DNA from: Leptospira hartskeerlii
GTDB lineage: Bacteria > Spirochaetota > Leptospiria > Leptospirales > Leptospiraceae
DNA: 64,000 nucleotides
NCBI RefSeq assembly: GCF_002811475.1
Contig: NZ_NPDL01000002.1
Location: 372,001-436,000, forward strand
Direction of reading: 5' to 3'
The position numbers and the translations under genes are program-made. Every line of letters starts with the position of its first letter. The first letter of the stretch is position 1. The notes beneath the pieces are model-generated. The model was not told the DNA's origin. It ran no database searches and was given only the letters and a program-made list of their open reading frames with translations. This document shows positions 29,587-39,053 of the stretch, piece by piece.

Positions 29587-30066
29587 TCAGATATTGTAGT
29601 AGTTCCTACGGTAATACAAAAGAGGTCTTTTAGAGTCATCGGATACGGCAGATATGACTCTACCGATCACTATCGTATGATCTCCTCCATCCACTTGTTT
29701 TTCCAGTTCACATTCTATCCTGGCCAAGGTGCCGTTTAAGAAAGGCACTCCGTTATGCCCCAGATCGCAGGCTAGTTTTTGGATCAGTTCATGTTTGTCT
29801 ATTTTGCCGGACGCAAATTGGTTGGAAAGTTCCTGTTGGTCTGAAGATAGAATATTCACTGTAAATAGACCGGAAGCAAGCAATGGATCGTGACTTGCTA
29901 TGTTCTTTTGGAGATTAAAAAGTACCAGAGGTGGATCTAAAGAAAGTGAGCTGAAACTGCTAACGGTCAATCCTCCGGCTCTAGTGGTATCGGAAAAAGT
30001 CACCACAGTTACCCCGGATGCAAAATGAGAGAGTGAATTTTTGAATTCGTCCGCGCTGAAAGACAT
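29587..30066 (-). CDS. Flavin reductase-like FMN-binding protein
   Basis: 159 residues with the flavin-reductase (DIM6/NTAB) split-barrel pattern: SHFASGVTVVTF, GLTVSSFSSLSLDPPLVLFNL, FTVNILSSDQQELSNQFAS, and the late GDHTIVIGRV strand. Such proteins bind FMN and either reduce flavin with NAD(P)H for a partner monooxygenase or act as small flavoproteins. No monooxygenase gene is adjacent. It lies between the amidase gene and purL on the same strand, but separate transcripts are possible because a hairpin lies downstream. Confidence 0.85.
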   Translation of the reverse strand: MSFSADEFKNSLSHFASGVTVVTFSDTTRAGGLTVSSFSSLSLDPPLVLFNLQKNIASHDPLLASGLFTVNILSSDQQELSNQFASGKIDKHELIQKLACDLGHNGVPFLNGTLARIECELEKQVDGGDHTIVIGRVISAVSDDSKRPLLYYRRNYYNI

Positions 30067-30123
30067 AGTAAGTAGATCCTTTTTTTTGATCCTATTTGTA
30101 AAGTGAATTGTCCTAAAAAATTT

Positions 30124-31614
30124 TTAGGACTTCTTAATATCCGCCCAAGGTCTTTCCTTTTCCAATTGTCCCGCTAGTCGGAAGAGTATATCTTCTCTTC
30201 CTCTTTTGGAAGTGAATAACATCCCGATCGGTAGACCAAGAGTCGTTTTAGAAAGAGGAACAGACATGGAAGGCTGCCCCGTAAGATTTGCTAACTGAGT
30301 GAACGGAGTTCTAGAAAGATTTTTTTCCACAAGCTGGTCCACCATACCGGTGGCCAAAAGTAATTTACCTGTTCCTATTCTTCCGATGATCTGCATTGCA
30401 ATTTCTTCATATAGTTTAGGAGCAAGTTCTCCGATTTTAGCAGGAGGTTCTGCAGTGGTCGGGGTCAAATATAGATCATAATTTTCTAAAAAGGTTTCCG
30501 AGATATAAGCGGCTTCGTCCCAATACCGAATTGCAGATACAAATTCTCCCGCGGATATGGATCGTCCTAATAATCCTAAGATCCAAGTTGTGGATTCCAC
30601 ATCTCCCATCTTCGCTTTTCTACCCAAAACTTTGTCCAAACGAGAGATCTCGGAAGCGACTTCTCCGAAATACATGGTCACATACGCCTTTGCTATACGT
30701 TTTCCGTCCACCTGAGGAGAATTTTCTTCTAATTTATGGCCCAATGATTTTAAGAGTTTCACTGTGTCGTGTAACGCGTCTATGTGATCTTGGTTCACCG
30801 GTGTCCCGATCGGAGAAGCGAATGAATATGCTATCTTAAGTTTGCCCGGCGACTTCTTCGCCTCGGAAAGATAAGAAGTTTTATTTTTCTCCATAGAAAA
30901 TGCTTCTTCTATCCCTGCACCTGAAACTATATCTAAAGCGGCTGCGCTGTCTCGAACGGATTTAGTAAGAACATGATCTTGAGAAGCACCTTGCCAAACT
31001 CTTCCGTAAGGACGAACTGGAACTCTTCCTCTACTAGGTTTTAATCCGAATAGTCCACAATAGGCAGCAGGGATCCGAATCGATCCTCCACCATCTGAAC
31101 CTGTTGCAATAGAACTCATTCCGGATGCAACTGCAGCTCCCGCTCCACCGCTAGAACCGCCAGGAGTTCTTTCCGGGTCCCAAGGATTTCGAGTTGGTCC
31201 ATGAAACTTTGGCTCAGTAATTCCCATTAAAGCAAATTCAGGAGTATTCGTAGTGCCTATAAAAAGAAATCCGGCATTCCTAAGCTTAGAAACAAATACA
31301 CTGTCCTCGGATGGAATATAATTCTTGTAAGCCCTGGAACCTGAAGTGATGTTTTGTCCCTTCACATGATGTAATAGATCCTTAATGAGAAGTGGAACTC
31401 CGTAAAAAGGTCCCTTAGGTATCTTACCTGATCTCAACTCTTCCCTTGCTTTGTCGATCGTGTTCAAGACGACAGCGTTCAGTTCCGGATTGAATCTATC
31501 TATCTTAGATTCAGAAAAATCTAATAATTCCTTGGGCTGGATCTTCTTCTTTCTGATTAAATCAGCAAGACCGATAGTATCATAAGAATCGAATGGGAAT
31601 TTTGTACTGCTCAT
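30124..31614 (-). CDS. Amidase signature family enzyme (GatA-like amidase)
   Basis: A Ser-cisSer-Lys hydrolase. With the start at 31614 the protein has 496 residues: K78 in LLIKDLL, GGSSGG at 152-157, and the catalytic Ser at about 178 in DGGGSIRIPA. The ATG at 31614 has GGAAGA a few bases upstream; the frame could extend to 31683 but that extension looks random. No gatB or gatC is adjacent, and the C-terminal half is closer to general amidases, so a role in tRNA amidation is less likely than amide hydrolysis of an unknown substrate. Confidence 0.87.
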   Translation of the reverse strand: MSSTKFPFDSYDTIGLADLIRKKKIQPKELLDFSESKIDRFNPELNAVVLNTIDKAREELRSGKIPKGPFYGVPLLIKDLLHHVKGQNITSGSRAYKNYIPSEDSVFVSKLRNAGFLFIGTTNTPEFALMGITEPKFHGPTRNPWDPERTPGGSSGGAGAAVASGMSSIATGSDGGGSIRIPAAYCGLFGLKPSRGRVPVRPYGRVWQGASQDHVLTKSVRDSAAALDIVSGAGIEEAFSMEKNKTSYLSEAKKSPGKLKIAYSFASPIGTPVNQDHIDALHDTVKLLKSLGHKLEENSPQVDGKRIAKAYVTMYFGEVASEISRLDKVLGRKAKMGDVESTTWILGLLGRSISAGEFVSAIRYWDEAAYISETFLENYDLYLTPTTAEPPAKIGELAPKLYEEIAMQIIGRIGTGKLLLATGMVDQLVEKNLSRTPFTQLANLTGQPSMSVPLSKTTLGLPIGMLFTSKRGREDILFRLAGQLEKERPWADIKKS

Positions 31615-31821
31615 ATTCTTCCGCCAGAAGGGATTTAGGACTCGGTCGAAGTGGCAAATCCGAGGCAGAATCCTGGGAACCATTTACCGAATAAAACGCT
31701 CTAAGGGAGAGAGGCATAAGGCCTAGCCCACTAGGGTCAAGGATATTCCCCAGCCAAAGGGAATTTTCATTTATAGAATCGCAGCTAAAATCAGGATGGG
31801 TAAATATCGGTGATCGGAATA

Positions 31822-32790
31822 ATGGATTTATTGGCAAAATACGGCAAACTTAGACGCGGAAGCTGGGCGGTGCTCGTTTTCGTATTCAGTTTGGCAATTG
31901 AAGCCGATACCGAGCTGGACAAGCAATTTTTATCCGCGGTTAAAGAAGGGGACCTTCGCAAGGTAGAATTACTTTTGACCCAAGGCGCCACAGTGGACGC
32001 TAAGGATGATGATGGTCGCACGGCTATCATGCTCGCAGAAGGTGAGGACGTAGTCGAGTTTCTCATCAAACACGGAGCAAATATTAACGCCCAAGATGTG
32101 GATGGGAATTCCGTATTATTCTATCGTTTACTTCCCATCTTAAAAGTAAAAATTCCGGATATGGACGATCTTGCCGAAGCAAAACGATTGATCGAGTCCG
32201 GCGCATTAGTAGAATACACCGCTCGAAAAGGTGAGGATCAAAAACCGGTTTCCCTTCTCAATATGGCGATCCGGAACCAAAGCCTAGTTTTAGTAAAATT
32301 TCTGATAGAGAACGGTGCTAACCCAAATCATGATCCGGGCGGGATCGAAGAATATCCACTCTTCTTAGCCGTGGGAGGCGCTTCTTCTCCTTCTAATTTG
32401 GCGATCGCAGAATATTTGTTAGCGAATGGTTCAAAAGCAGTGTTCACTAGCAGATTAAAAGATGTTCACACTCCTAATGGGACTCACCAAGTCGGTGCAA
32501 GAAACGCTTTTCATTATGCTACAGAGGCTAAACAAACTGACCTGAAAATTTTGGATGTTTTAGCTAAAGCTGGAACAAATCTAAATCATAGAGACGCAGA
32601 AGGAAAAACTCCTCTTATCGAAGCCATCCTGAGAAAAAATATTTCTGCAGCTCAAAAATTGATCCAACTCGGATCAGACCTTACACTTGCGGATAACCAA
32701 GGTAAGACGGCACTAGATCTGGCAAAAGAATATCATCTGGATGAAATAGAGCGGATTTTGGCCGAAAAACTTTCCTCCAAGACACAATAA
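31822..32790 (+). CDS. Exported ankyrin-repeat protein
   Basis: About 322 residues. A hydrophobic N-terminal segment (AVLVFVFSLAIEA) suggests a signal peptide. At least five ankyrin repeats follow, for example GDLRKVELLLTQGATVDAKD, VEFLIKHGANINAQDVDG, LVKFLIENGANPNHD and AAQKLIQLGSDLTLADNQG. Ankyrin arrays bind other proteins; no partner is indicated. A GTG at 31810 would add four residues; the ATG is preferred. It is divergent from the amidase gene and upstream of the methyltransferase gene on the same strand. Confidence 0.85.
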   Translation: MDLLAKYGKLRRGSWAVLVFVFSLAIEADTELDKQFLSAVKEGDLRKVELLLTQGATVDAKDDDGRTAIMLAEGEDVVEFLIKHGANINAQDVDGNSVLFYRLLPILKVKIPDMDDLAEAKRLIESGALVEYTARKGEDQKPVSLLNMAIRNQSLVLVKFLIENGANPNHDPGGIEEYPLFLAVGGASSPSNLAIAEYLLANGSKAVFTSRLKDVHTPNGTHQVGARNAFHYATEAKQTDLKILDVLAKAGTNLNHRDAEGKTPLIEAILRKNISAAQKLIQLGSDLTLADNQGKTALDLAKEYHLDEIERILAEKLSSKTQ

Positions 32791-32805
32791 TTCAAAATCT
32801 TTTTA

Positions 32806-32848
32806 GTATACAGTTTTTAGAGTATACCGAAGTAACTTTTAGGTATAC
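32806..32848. repeat. Three GTATAC palindromes upstream of the DNA methyltransferase gene
   Basis: GTATAC occurs at 32806-32811, 32822-32827 and 32843-32848, between the ankyrin stop and the methyltransferase promoter region. The start-to-start spacings are 16 and 21 bases. Four more copies lie in the first third of the methyltransferase gene. The function is not known; they are candidates for a regulator site or for the enzyme's own target. Confidence 0.6.
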
Positions 32849-32884
32849 GATTCTTTTTTCTAAAAACCTCTAACAATTGTAAGG

Positions 32885-32912
32885 TTGTCATGTAGATTCG
32901 TCGTCATATCAA
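32885..32912 (+). promoter_or_regulatory. Candidate promoter of the DNA methyltransferase gene
   Basis: TTGTCA (32885-32890) and TATCAA (32907-32912) are 16 bases apart and lie 25 bases before the ATG at 32938. The GTATAC cluster ends 36 bases upstream of the -35. Confidence 0.35.
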
Positions 32913-32937
32913 CGTTATATAGGCGAAAATTTCTTTC

Positions 32938-34641
32938 ATGATCGTTCCATGCGAAGACCCTCCTCTAGAAAATCCGGATACTAAAGCCAAAGAGAAAGCT
33001 TTAGGACAATTCTTCACGCCTTCTGCTTTAGTGAGTCCTATGTTGGAATGGGTTTCCGAAACCAAAGCCGCTTTAGAAGGAAAAAAACTAAAAGTTTTGG
33101 ATCCGGGAATGGGAGAAGGAATTTTTTTCCAAGAATTCCAGGATCGTTTTCCAAAATTAGATAGTGAGTTTCATGGTTGGGAGATCGATCCAGTCCTACA
33201 TGAAAAGTGTATACAAAACCTGGAGAGAGCCGGTATATCCAAAAATCGTTTTCATTTGGTGTTAGGGGACTTCCTACAAAACGAAAAGAAAGAAAACTAC
33301 GACATCATACTATGCAATCCTCCGTATCTCCGCCTCAGCCATTCTAAACACGGGAAAAAATTGATCCGTCAATTCGCGGAGGACATTAAAGATGAGATTC
33401 CAGGTACTGCAAACTTATATGTCTTCTTTCTACTCCGTATACTAAGGATTTTAGGACCCGGAGGAAGGGCTTCCATACTTGTGCCTTACGAATTCTTGAA
33501 CGCTGGATACGGAGTTCCGATAAAAAAAGCGATTATTCAATCCGGATATCTTCGTCGTATACTTATCTTAGATTCTTCCTGGTCTTTGTTCACTGGAGCT
33601 GTAACTTCTTCCTGTATACTATTCTTGGAGAATTCAAGAACGAACGAAGAAGGTTTTCTTTGGTCTAGGACTTCATCATTCATTAAAGGAGAAAGTATAG
33701 AGCTATCCGAAATGGTCTGGAGAAAAATCCGTCCCGATGCCGAGGCAAAGTGGACTAGATTATTGAGCGACGACTCGGAACCGATACAAAACATAAAAAA
33801 TGATGATAAAAATTCACCTAACAATAATTATGTGACTATGTCCGAAGATATTAGTCAAGGATGGGTCCCTATTAAGGAATTCGGAAGTTTTAGAAGAGGA
33901 ATCGCGACAGGGGACAACGGATATTTTCTTTTATCCGAAAAAGACGCTTCGAACTTATCCATTCCTCGAAACTATCTCAGGTCCTCAATTCCGAAAGCTC
34001 AGTACGCACTTTCTCCATTTTTTACCGGAGATGATTGGATCACTTTGAAGTCCCAAGGAGCCAAGGTATGGTTACTCGACGCAAAGGAAGTCCCGAACAA
34101 TAATGAACAAGAAGGTATTAACAAATATCTGGAGGAAGGGATCAAACGAGGTGTGCCTAAACGTTTTCTTCCTTCCAAAAGAAAGCCTTGGCATTCTCAG
34201 GAAAACAGAGGGCCCTGCAGGATCTTAGCCACTTCATTTCATAGGGAAGAAGTTAGATTCGTGTTCAACCAAAGCCCTGCAGTTCATCTCACTTGTTTTC
34301 ACGGATTTTCCGCGAAACCGGAGTATGCTCATTTCGAAGAATATTTATTTGCTTATCTGATCACTCCTCATGTTCGCAAAGAATTGGAATCTAGAACTAG
34401 GGAATACGCTCAAGGGCTACGAAAAGTAGAACCGGGAGATCTGAATTCTCTTCTTGTTCCCGATTTTAGAAAATTAAAAGAAGCGGAGAAGGAGAAGATC
34501 GGAAAATTACTCCATAATTATAGGAATATGATCCGTCCTTGGACTCCAGGTCGTAGACAGAAAGGGGAAAAAGGTATCAGAAACCCGGATGAAGAAGCGA
34601 TACTTAAGAGTATCGAGACCGAATTCTTAACCGGGTTGTAA
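32938..34641 (+). CDS. Orphan adenine-specific DNA methyltransferase (TaqI/Eco57I-like N6-adenine type)
   Basis: 567 residues. GQFFTP lies at 23-28, the SAM-binding segment VLDPGMGEGIF at about 55-66, and the catalytic NPPY at 127-130. The second half (about 300-540) resembles the DNA-recognition region of TaqI-type enzymes. It starts directly with the methylase fold, so no N-terminal nuclease domain is present, and there is no restriction gene beside it. It is therefore probably a solitary epigenetic methyltransferase or the remnant of a restriction-modification system. The target sequence cannot be read directly from the protein. The marR gene ends 6 bases away, convergent. Confidence 0.85.
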   Translation: MIVPCEDPPLENPDTKAKEKALGQFFTPSALVSPMLEWVSETKAALEGKKLKVLDPGMGEGIFFQEFQDRFPKLDSEFHGWEIDPVLHEKCIQNLERAGISKNRFHLVLGDFLQNEKKENYDIILCNPPYLRLSHSKHGKKLIRQFAEDIKDEIPGTANLYVFFLLRILRILGPGGRASILVPYEFLNAGYGVPIKKAIIQSGYLRRILILDSSWSLFTGAVTSSCILFLENSRTNEEGFLWSRTSSFIKGESIELSEMVWRKIRPDAEAKWTRLLSDDSEPIQNIKNDDKNSPNNNYVTMSEDISQGWVPIKEFGSFRRGIATGDNGYFLLSEKDASNLSIPRNYLRSSIPKAQYALSPFFTGDDWITLKSQGAKVWLLDAKEVPNNNEQEGINKYLEEGIKRGVPKRFLPSKRKPWHSQENRGPCRILATSFHREEVRFVFNQSPAVHLTCFHGFSAKPEYAHFEEYLFAYLITPHVRKELESRTREYAQGLRKVEPGDLNSLLVPDFRKLKEAEKEKIGKLLHNYRNMIRPWTPGRRQKGEKGIRNPDEEAILKSIETEFLTGL

Positions 34642-34647
34642 GAGTAA

Positions 34648-35073
34648 CTACTTTAGATTTTTATAAAGTTTGTCTAAAAGCCGGACCAGGTCTTTCTTTT
34701 CCGGCTCGGTAAAACCTTTATAAAGACCAGCAAGCAATGATCTGGAGATCCCGAGCATAACAGGTCGGATCGAGTAGGCTTTGCGGGTAAGTTGCAGGTT
34801 GACCACTCTTTGGTCCTGAGTATCTCTGACCCGTTCCACATAACCAAGATCTTGCAGTTTATCCACAAGTGCTGTCAGAGTGGATTTATCCCTATCTATC
34901 ATCCGAGCGATATCTTGCATCGGAACCCTTTTCGACATTGCAAGCGCGAATAGAATATCCGCATGAGTAGTGGTCAATTGGCCCAGACCCTTGTCTTTCA
35001 GTTCCGAATTCAAACGTCTATGGAATTCGTCCCTGATCCTAGAAATCAGATAAATGATCGTACGAGGATTCAT
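34648..35073 (-). CDS. MarR family transcriptional regulator
   Basis: 141 residues with the winged-helix pattern of MarR proteins: [64 protein letters not shown] compressed into residues 33-95, where the recognition helix and the D-x-R wing are visible. It probably represses or activates the adjacent maoC gene, with which it shares a strand (16 bases apart). Paired palindromes upstream of maoC (35633-35648 and 35721-35734) are candidate binding sites. The ligand is unknown. Confidence 0.88.
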   Translation of the reverse strand: MNPRTIIYLISRIRDEFHRRLNSELKDKGLGQLTTTHADILFALAMSKRVPMQDIARMIDRDKSTLTALVDKLQDLGYVERVRDTQDQRVVNLQLTRKAYSIRPVMLGISRSLLAGLYKGFTEPEKKDLVRLLDKLYKNLK

Positions 35074-35089
35074 TTTGAATACCTGCCGA

Positions 35090-35554
35090 TTAGGCGAATT
35101 GGTAAAGATAGATCACTTCGCCGATAGCAGCAGGTTTTGCAGCACCTTCTACTTCGAAGCTGAGCTTTAAGGTCATTCTTGCGGTCCCTCTCAGGTCCTT
35201 CAATTCCACCAATTCCGCTCTAAGTTTCAGCTTGGAACCCACCTTAACTGGATCTAAAAAGCGGAGCTTTTCCATTCCGTAGTTGATCCCCATTTTGATG
35301 TTTCGTAATTCTAAGATTTGGCTCAAAAGATAAGGAGCCATAGAAAGTGTAAGATAACCGTGAGCGATAGTAGTCCCGAAAGGGGATTCTTTAGCGGCTC
35401 TTGCAGGATCTGTATGGATCCATTGGTGGTCCAGAGTCGCGTTTGCGAATGTGTCGATCTGTGCCTGGGTGATTTCGTGAGCGTCGGATACGCCTAATTC
35501 TTTTCCTTCGTATGCTTGTAATTCTGCGAAGCTGGATAGTACGAGTTTAGCCAT
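35090..35554 (-). CDS. MaoC/NodN-like (R)-hydratase family protein
   Basis: 154 residues forming a hot-dog fold. The hydratase motif is clear: [15 protein letters not shown] with the catalytic Asp and His, followed by [17 protein letters not shown]. It probably hydrates or dehydrates an enoyl-CoA-type substrate in fatty acid metabolism. Upstream of marR on the same strand and divergent from the complex I operon across a 337-base gap. Confidence 0.88.
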   Translation of the reverse strand: MAKLVLSSFAELQAYEGKELGVSDAHEITQAQIDTFANATLDHQWIHTDPARAAKESPFGTTIAHGYLTLSMAPYLLSQILELRNIKMGINYGMEKLRFLDPVKVGSKLKLRAELVELKDLRGTARMTLKLSFEVEGAAKPAAIGEVIYLYQFA

Positions 35555-35632
35555 TTAATTTTGTCCCTGGTATCTATATGTCCAATACCCTATGGCCTTA
35601 AATAGTTTTGTCACCAACTTTTTGGGAAAAAC

Positions 35633-35648
35633 CAGAACGACTGTTCTG
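35633..35648. promoter_or_regulatory. Palindrome CAGAAC-GACT-GTTCTG (operator candidate 1)
   Basis: Perfect 6-base arms around a 4-base centre. It matches the second site at 35721-35734 in arms and spacing. It lies about 80 bases upstream of the maoC start codon. Confidence 0.5.
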
Positions 35649-35720
35649 TTGGAGATTCAATTTTTTTGGGATGCCGAGACACAGTATTTTAGGAAAACTT
35701 AAAGTTCTTTTCGGAGCGAT

Positions 35721-35734
35721 AGAACACTCGTTCT
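35721..35734. promoter_or_regulatory. Palindrome AGAAC-ACTC-GTTCT (operator candidate 2)
   Basis: Perfect 5-base arms around a 4-base centre, 87 bases centre-to-centre from the first site. It sits in the middle of the divergent gap. Confidence 0.5.
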
Positions 35735-35852
35735 GCTTTTTTGGTTTCTATTGAAAAACGTTCTCATTTCGGAAAAAGGTTAATTGTAAAATTCGAAAAT
35801 GATAGAATTCGGTCTTCCGATCTCTTCCAAAGGCCCCTTTCGGGATTTTAGA

Positions 35853-35881
35853 TTGACATAGGTGAGTATGGGAGTTTGATA
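35853..35881 (+). promoter_or_regulatory. Candidate promoter of the nuo operon
   Basis: A perfect -35 TTGACA (35853-35858) is followed 17 bases later by TTGATA, a poor -10. The start codon of nuoA lies 10 bases further on. Either the message is nearly leaderless or the true -10 is elsewhere. Confidence 0.3.
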
Positions 35882-35891
35882 GAAGTTAGAT

Positions 35892-36269
35892 ATGGGAAGT
35901 TCGCCGGACCACCTAGGCCCCCTGCTGATTCAATTCCTCTTGGGAGTAGGATTCTCCGCTCTCATACTCGGACTCGCATTCCTTCTAAACCCCAAAAAAA
36001 AATCCAAACCTCACGACACTTTTGAGTGCGGGGTACCGTATTACGGGGATGCAAAGGGATTGTTTAATATCAAGTTTTACTTAGTCGCAGTTCTGTTTAT
36101 ACTTTTCGATATAGAAGCGATCTTTCTTTTCCCGTACGCCGTGAATTTAAAATCATTCAAAGAGGCGGGACTTGGTAATTTTCTTCTGATAGAGATGTTT
36201 GTTTTTATTTTCACCCTCGTGGTTGGACTGTATTATATTCGGAAGAAGGGGGCCTTAGAATGGGATTAA
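35892..36269 (+). CDS. nuoA: NuoA, NADH-quinone oxidoreductase subunit A
   Basis: Membrane subunit of complex I, 125 residues with three hydrophobic spans. The loop after the first span has the conserved [12 protein letters not shown], and [13 protein letters not shown] lies in the second span region. It opens the twelve-gene operon. The stop overlaps nuoB by 10 bases. Confidence 0.95.
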   Translation: MGSSPDHLGPLLIQFLLGVGFSALILGLAFLLNPKKKSKPHDTFECGVPYYGDAKGLFNIKFYLVAVLFILFDIEAIFLFPYAVNLKSFKEAGLGNFLLIEMFVFIFTLVVGLYYIRKKGALEWD

Positions 36270-36820
36270 ATGAACAACTTGCTCAGCCCGGATCGTCTTA
36301 CGGAGATTCTTTTCAGATCGCTACGGTTGATTCCGTCATCAATTGGGGAAGAAGCTACTCCTTATGGCCTTATCCTTTCGCGACTGCATGTTGCGGGATA
36401 GAATACATGAGTACTGCGTGTGCGGACTACGATATCGCCAGGTTCGGAGCAGAAAGACCTTCTTTCTCTCCTAGACAGGCGGATATGATCTTAGTTCTTG
36501 GGACTATCACTTACAAAATGGCTCCGGTGCTTCGCGAAATTTACGACCAATTGGCCGAGCCCAAGTTTGTGATCAGCTATGGGGCCTGCGCTTCTTCCGG
36601 TGGAATGTTCCATGCTTACTCTGTTCTGCAGGGAATCGATAGGATCCTTCCAGTCGATCTATATGTTCCGGGTTGTCCCCCTAGACCAGAAGCACTTTTG
36701 GACGCTGTAATCAAACTTCAGGAAAAAGTAAAAACCCAAGGGTTAGAAGCCAGAAGACAGGAAGTAATGGATAAGATCCGGGAAATGAACGAAAGAAACA
36801 AACCCCTGGTCGTCCAATGA
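36260..36820 (+). CDS. nuoB: NuoB, NADH-quinone oxidoreductase subunit B
   Basis: This 186-residue peripheral subunit binds the last iron-sulphur cluster (N2), which passes electrons to quinone. [10 protein letters not shown] supplies two adjacent cysteines, with further cysteines in [11 protein letters not shown] and [12 protein letters not shown]-terminal charged extension of about 30 residues follows the core. It overlaps nuoA by 10 bases and nuoC by 4. Confidence 0.96.
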   Translation: MGLNEQLAQPGSSYGDSFQIATVDSVINWGRSYSLWPYPFATACCGIEYMSTACADYDIARFGAERPSFSPRQADMILVLGTITYKMAPVLREIYDQLAEPKFVISYGACASSGGMFHAYSVLQGIDRILPVDLYVPGCPPRPEALLDAVIKLQEKVKTQGLEARRQEVMDKIREMNERNKPLVVQ

Positions 36821-37338
36821 AAGAAACAATCCAGAGTTTCCTAAAAGACAAATTTTCTTATTTTATTTCCAAGGAAGAAGAAATACTCACGAATCTTCCT
36901 ACATTCTTCTTGAAACCGGAAGGAATTGTCCCTGTTCTTTCCACTTTAAAGACAGCTCCCGGGATTGAACTGAATTATCTAAACGATCTGACTGCAATAG
37001 ATTGGCTGGGTAAAAAAACTCCCAGATTCGAAGTCTGTTACCTTCTCCGCTCCGGAAACAAATCTTCCACAAGAGTACAATTCCGCGTAGCATTGGAAGA
37101 AGGTGAAGAAGTTCCAAGTATTATTAACATCTTCAAAGGTGCCAATTGGCCGGAGAGAGAAGTTTACGATCTTTTCGGTATCCGTTTTACAGGCCATCCT
37201 AGAATGGATCGTCTTATCATGCCTGATAATTTCCAAGGTCATCCATTAAGAAAAGATTATCCTTTAGAAGGTTTCGGTCAGGACTATCTGGTAGAAGACC
37301 TTCTCACCATTCACTTAAAAGAAGATATGGAGGCTTAA
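36817..37338 (+). CDS. nuoC: NuoC, NADH-quinone oxidoreductase subunit C
   Basis: The 30-kDa hydrophilic subunit, 173 residues. The family block is [20 protein letters not shown] followed within residues by [18 protein letters not shown] (given here in two parts). It is not fused to NuoD, unlike in some enterobacteria. It ends 1 base before nuoD. Confidence 0.95.
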   Translation: MKETIQSFLKDKFSYFISKEEEILTNLPTFFLKPEGIVPVLSTLKTAPGIELNYLNDLTAIDWLGKKTPRFEVCYLLRSGNKSSTRVQFRVALEEGEEVPSIINIFKGANWPEREVYDLFGIRFTGHPRMDRLIMPDNFQGHPLRKDYPLEGFGQDYLVEDLLTIHLKEDMEA

Positions 37339-37339
37339 G

Positions 37340-38562
37340 ATGACAGCGATGTACGAAAAAACCGCGGAACATTTCAGCCTCAAACAGAAAAAGCTCCCGG
37401 AAGGACATCTACTTGTGAACTTGGGACCTTCTCACCCTTCTACTCATGGGATCTTGCAGAATGTGATCCAACTGGATGGGGAAAGAGTGGTGGATGCAGA
37501 ATCTGTGATCGGCTATGTGCATCGCAGTTTCGAAAAATTAGGAGAACGTTATACTTATAATCAGTTCTTAGTTTGCACCGACAGGATGAATTACGTATCC
37601 ACTCCTTTGAATAATATAGGATGGATCTTAGCTGTCGAAAAAATGCTCCAGATAGAAGTTCCGGATAAAGTAACTTACGTGCGTATGATCGTTTCCGAAC
37701 TTTCTCGAGTAATGGACCATATTATCTGCAATGGTATTTTGGGAGTGGATCTTGGGGCATTCTCCGGGATGTTGCATTTATTCCATCATAGAGAGAATAT
37801 CTATCAGGTCCTGGAAAAACTCACAGGCGCAAGACTTACCACTACATTCTGCAGAGTTGGCGGACTCGAAAAAGATATTTATCCTGAGTTTGAAAAAGAT
37901 GTTAAGACGATCATCAAGGGTCTTCGTCCTGCGATAGAAGAGTTTCAGTCTTTATTAATAAATAATAGGATCTTTATGGATAGAACGGAAGGTATCGGAG
38001 GGATCTCGGCTGAGAACGCGATCTCTTACGGTTATTCCGGTCCTAATTTGAGAGCAGCAGGAGTTCCCTGGGACACTCGTAAGGACGATCCTTATATGTT
38101 CTATGATAAGGTCGACTTTGATATTCCTGTGGGAGAGGACGGTTCCGTTCTTCATAGGACTCTTGTTCGCATGGAAGAGATGAGACAATCTCTTCGTATC
38201 GTGGAGCAGCTCATCAATGGTCTTCCTACAGGTCCGCATCACGCAGATATTCCTCATATTTATCTTCCTGATAAGAGCAAGGTTTATAAGAATATGGAAG
38301 AGTTGATCTACCATTTCAAATTGATCATGCACGGGATTAAAGTCCCTAAAGGAGAATATTATATGGCGACCGAAGCTGCTAACGGTGAACTCGGATTTTA
38401 TATCGTTTCCGAAGGGGAGAAGTCTCCTTGGAGAGTGCATGTTCGTAGGCCATGTTTCTGGTTTTATCAGTCTTTTCCTGAATTAGTAAAAGGTTCACTT
38501 CTTGCGGATACGGTCGCTACGATGAGTTCTATGAATGTGATCGCAGGGGAGCTGGACTGCTG

Positions 38563-38563
<1 letters not shown>
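37340..38563 (+). CDS. nuoD: NuoD, NADH-quinone oxidoreductase subunit D
   Basis: The 49-kDa subunit lining the quinone pocket, 407 residues. [14 protein letters not shown] near residue 30, [13 protein letters not shown], and the C-terminal ETRP-like block are typical, ending in GELDC. The quinone-site His is in the SHPSTHG segment. It shares one base with nuoE. Confidence 0.96.
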
Positions 38564-39042
<479 letters not shown>

Positions 39043-39053
39043 GGGGAAACGTT

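Larger units (their letters stand above)
35555..35891. promoter_or_regulatory. Divergent regulatory gap between maoC-marR and the nuo operon
   Basis: This 337-base gap has no supportable gene. It holds two AGAAC-N4-GTTCT palindromes, an isolated GTTCT half-site at about 35704-35708 and another at 35760-35764, several T runs, and a TTGACA near the nuoA start. It must contain the promoters for both directions. Confidence 0.6.

Noticed and set aside
32938..34641. A complete restriction-modification system
   Set aside because: Only the methyltransferase is present. No nuclease domain is fused to it, and the neighbours are an ankyrin protein and a MarR regulator.
35633..35734. Calling the paired palindromes LexA boxes outright
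   Set aside because: The core matches the Gram-positive type, but to my knowledge a Leptospira LexA recognises a different spacing, and a MarR protein is the nearer candidate. They were kept as unassigned sites.
37955..38440. A 161-residue minus-strand reading frame inside nuoD
   Set aside because: It is antisense to a strongly conserved gene and shows no domain or signal.
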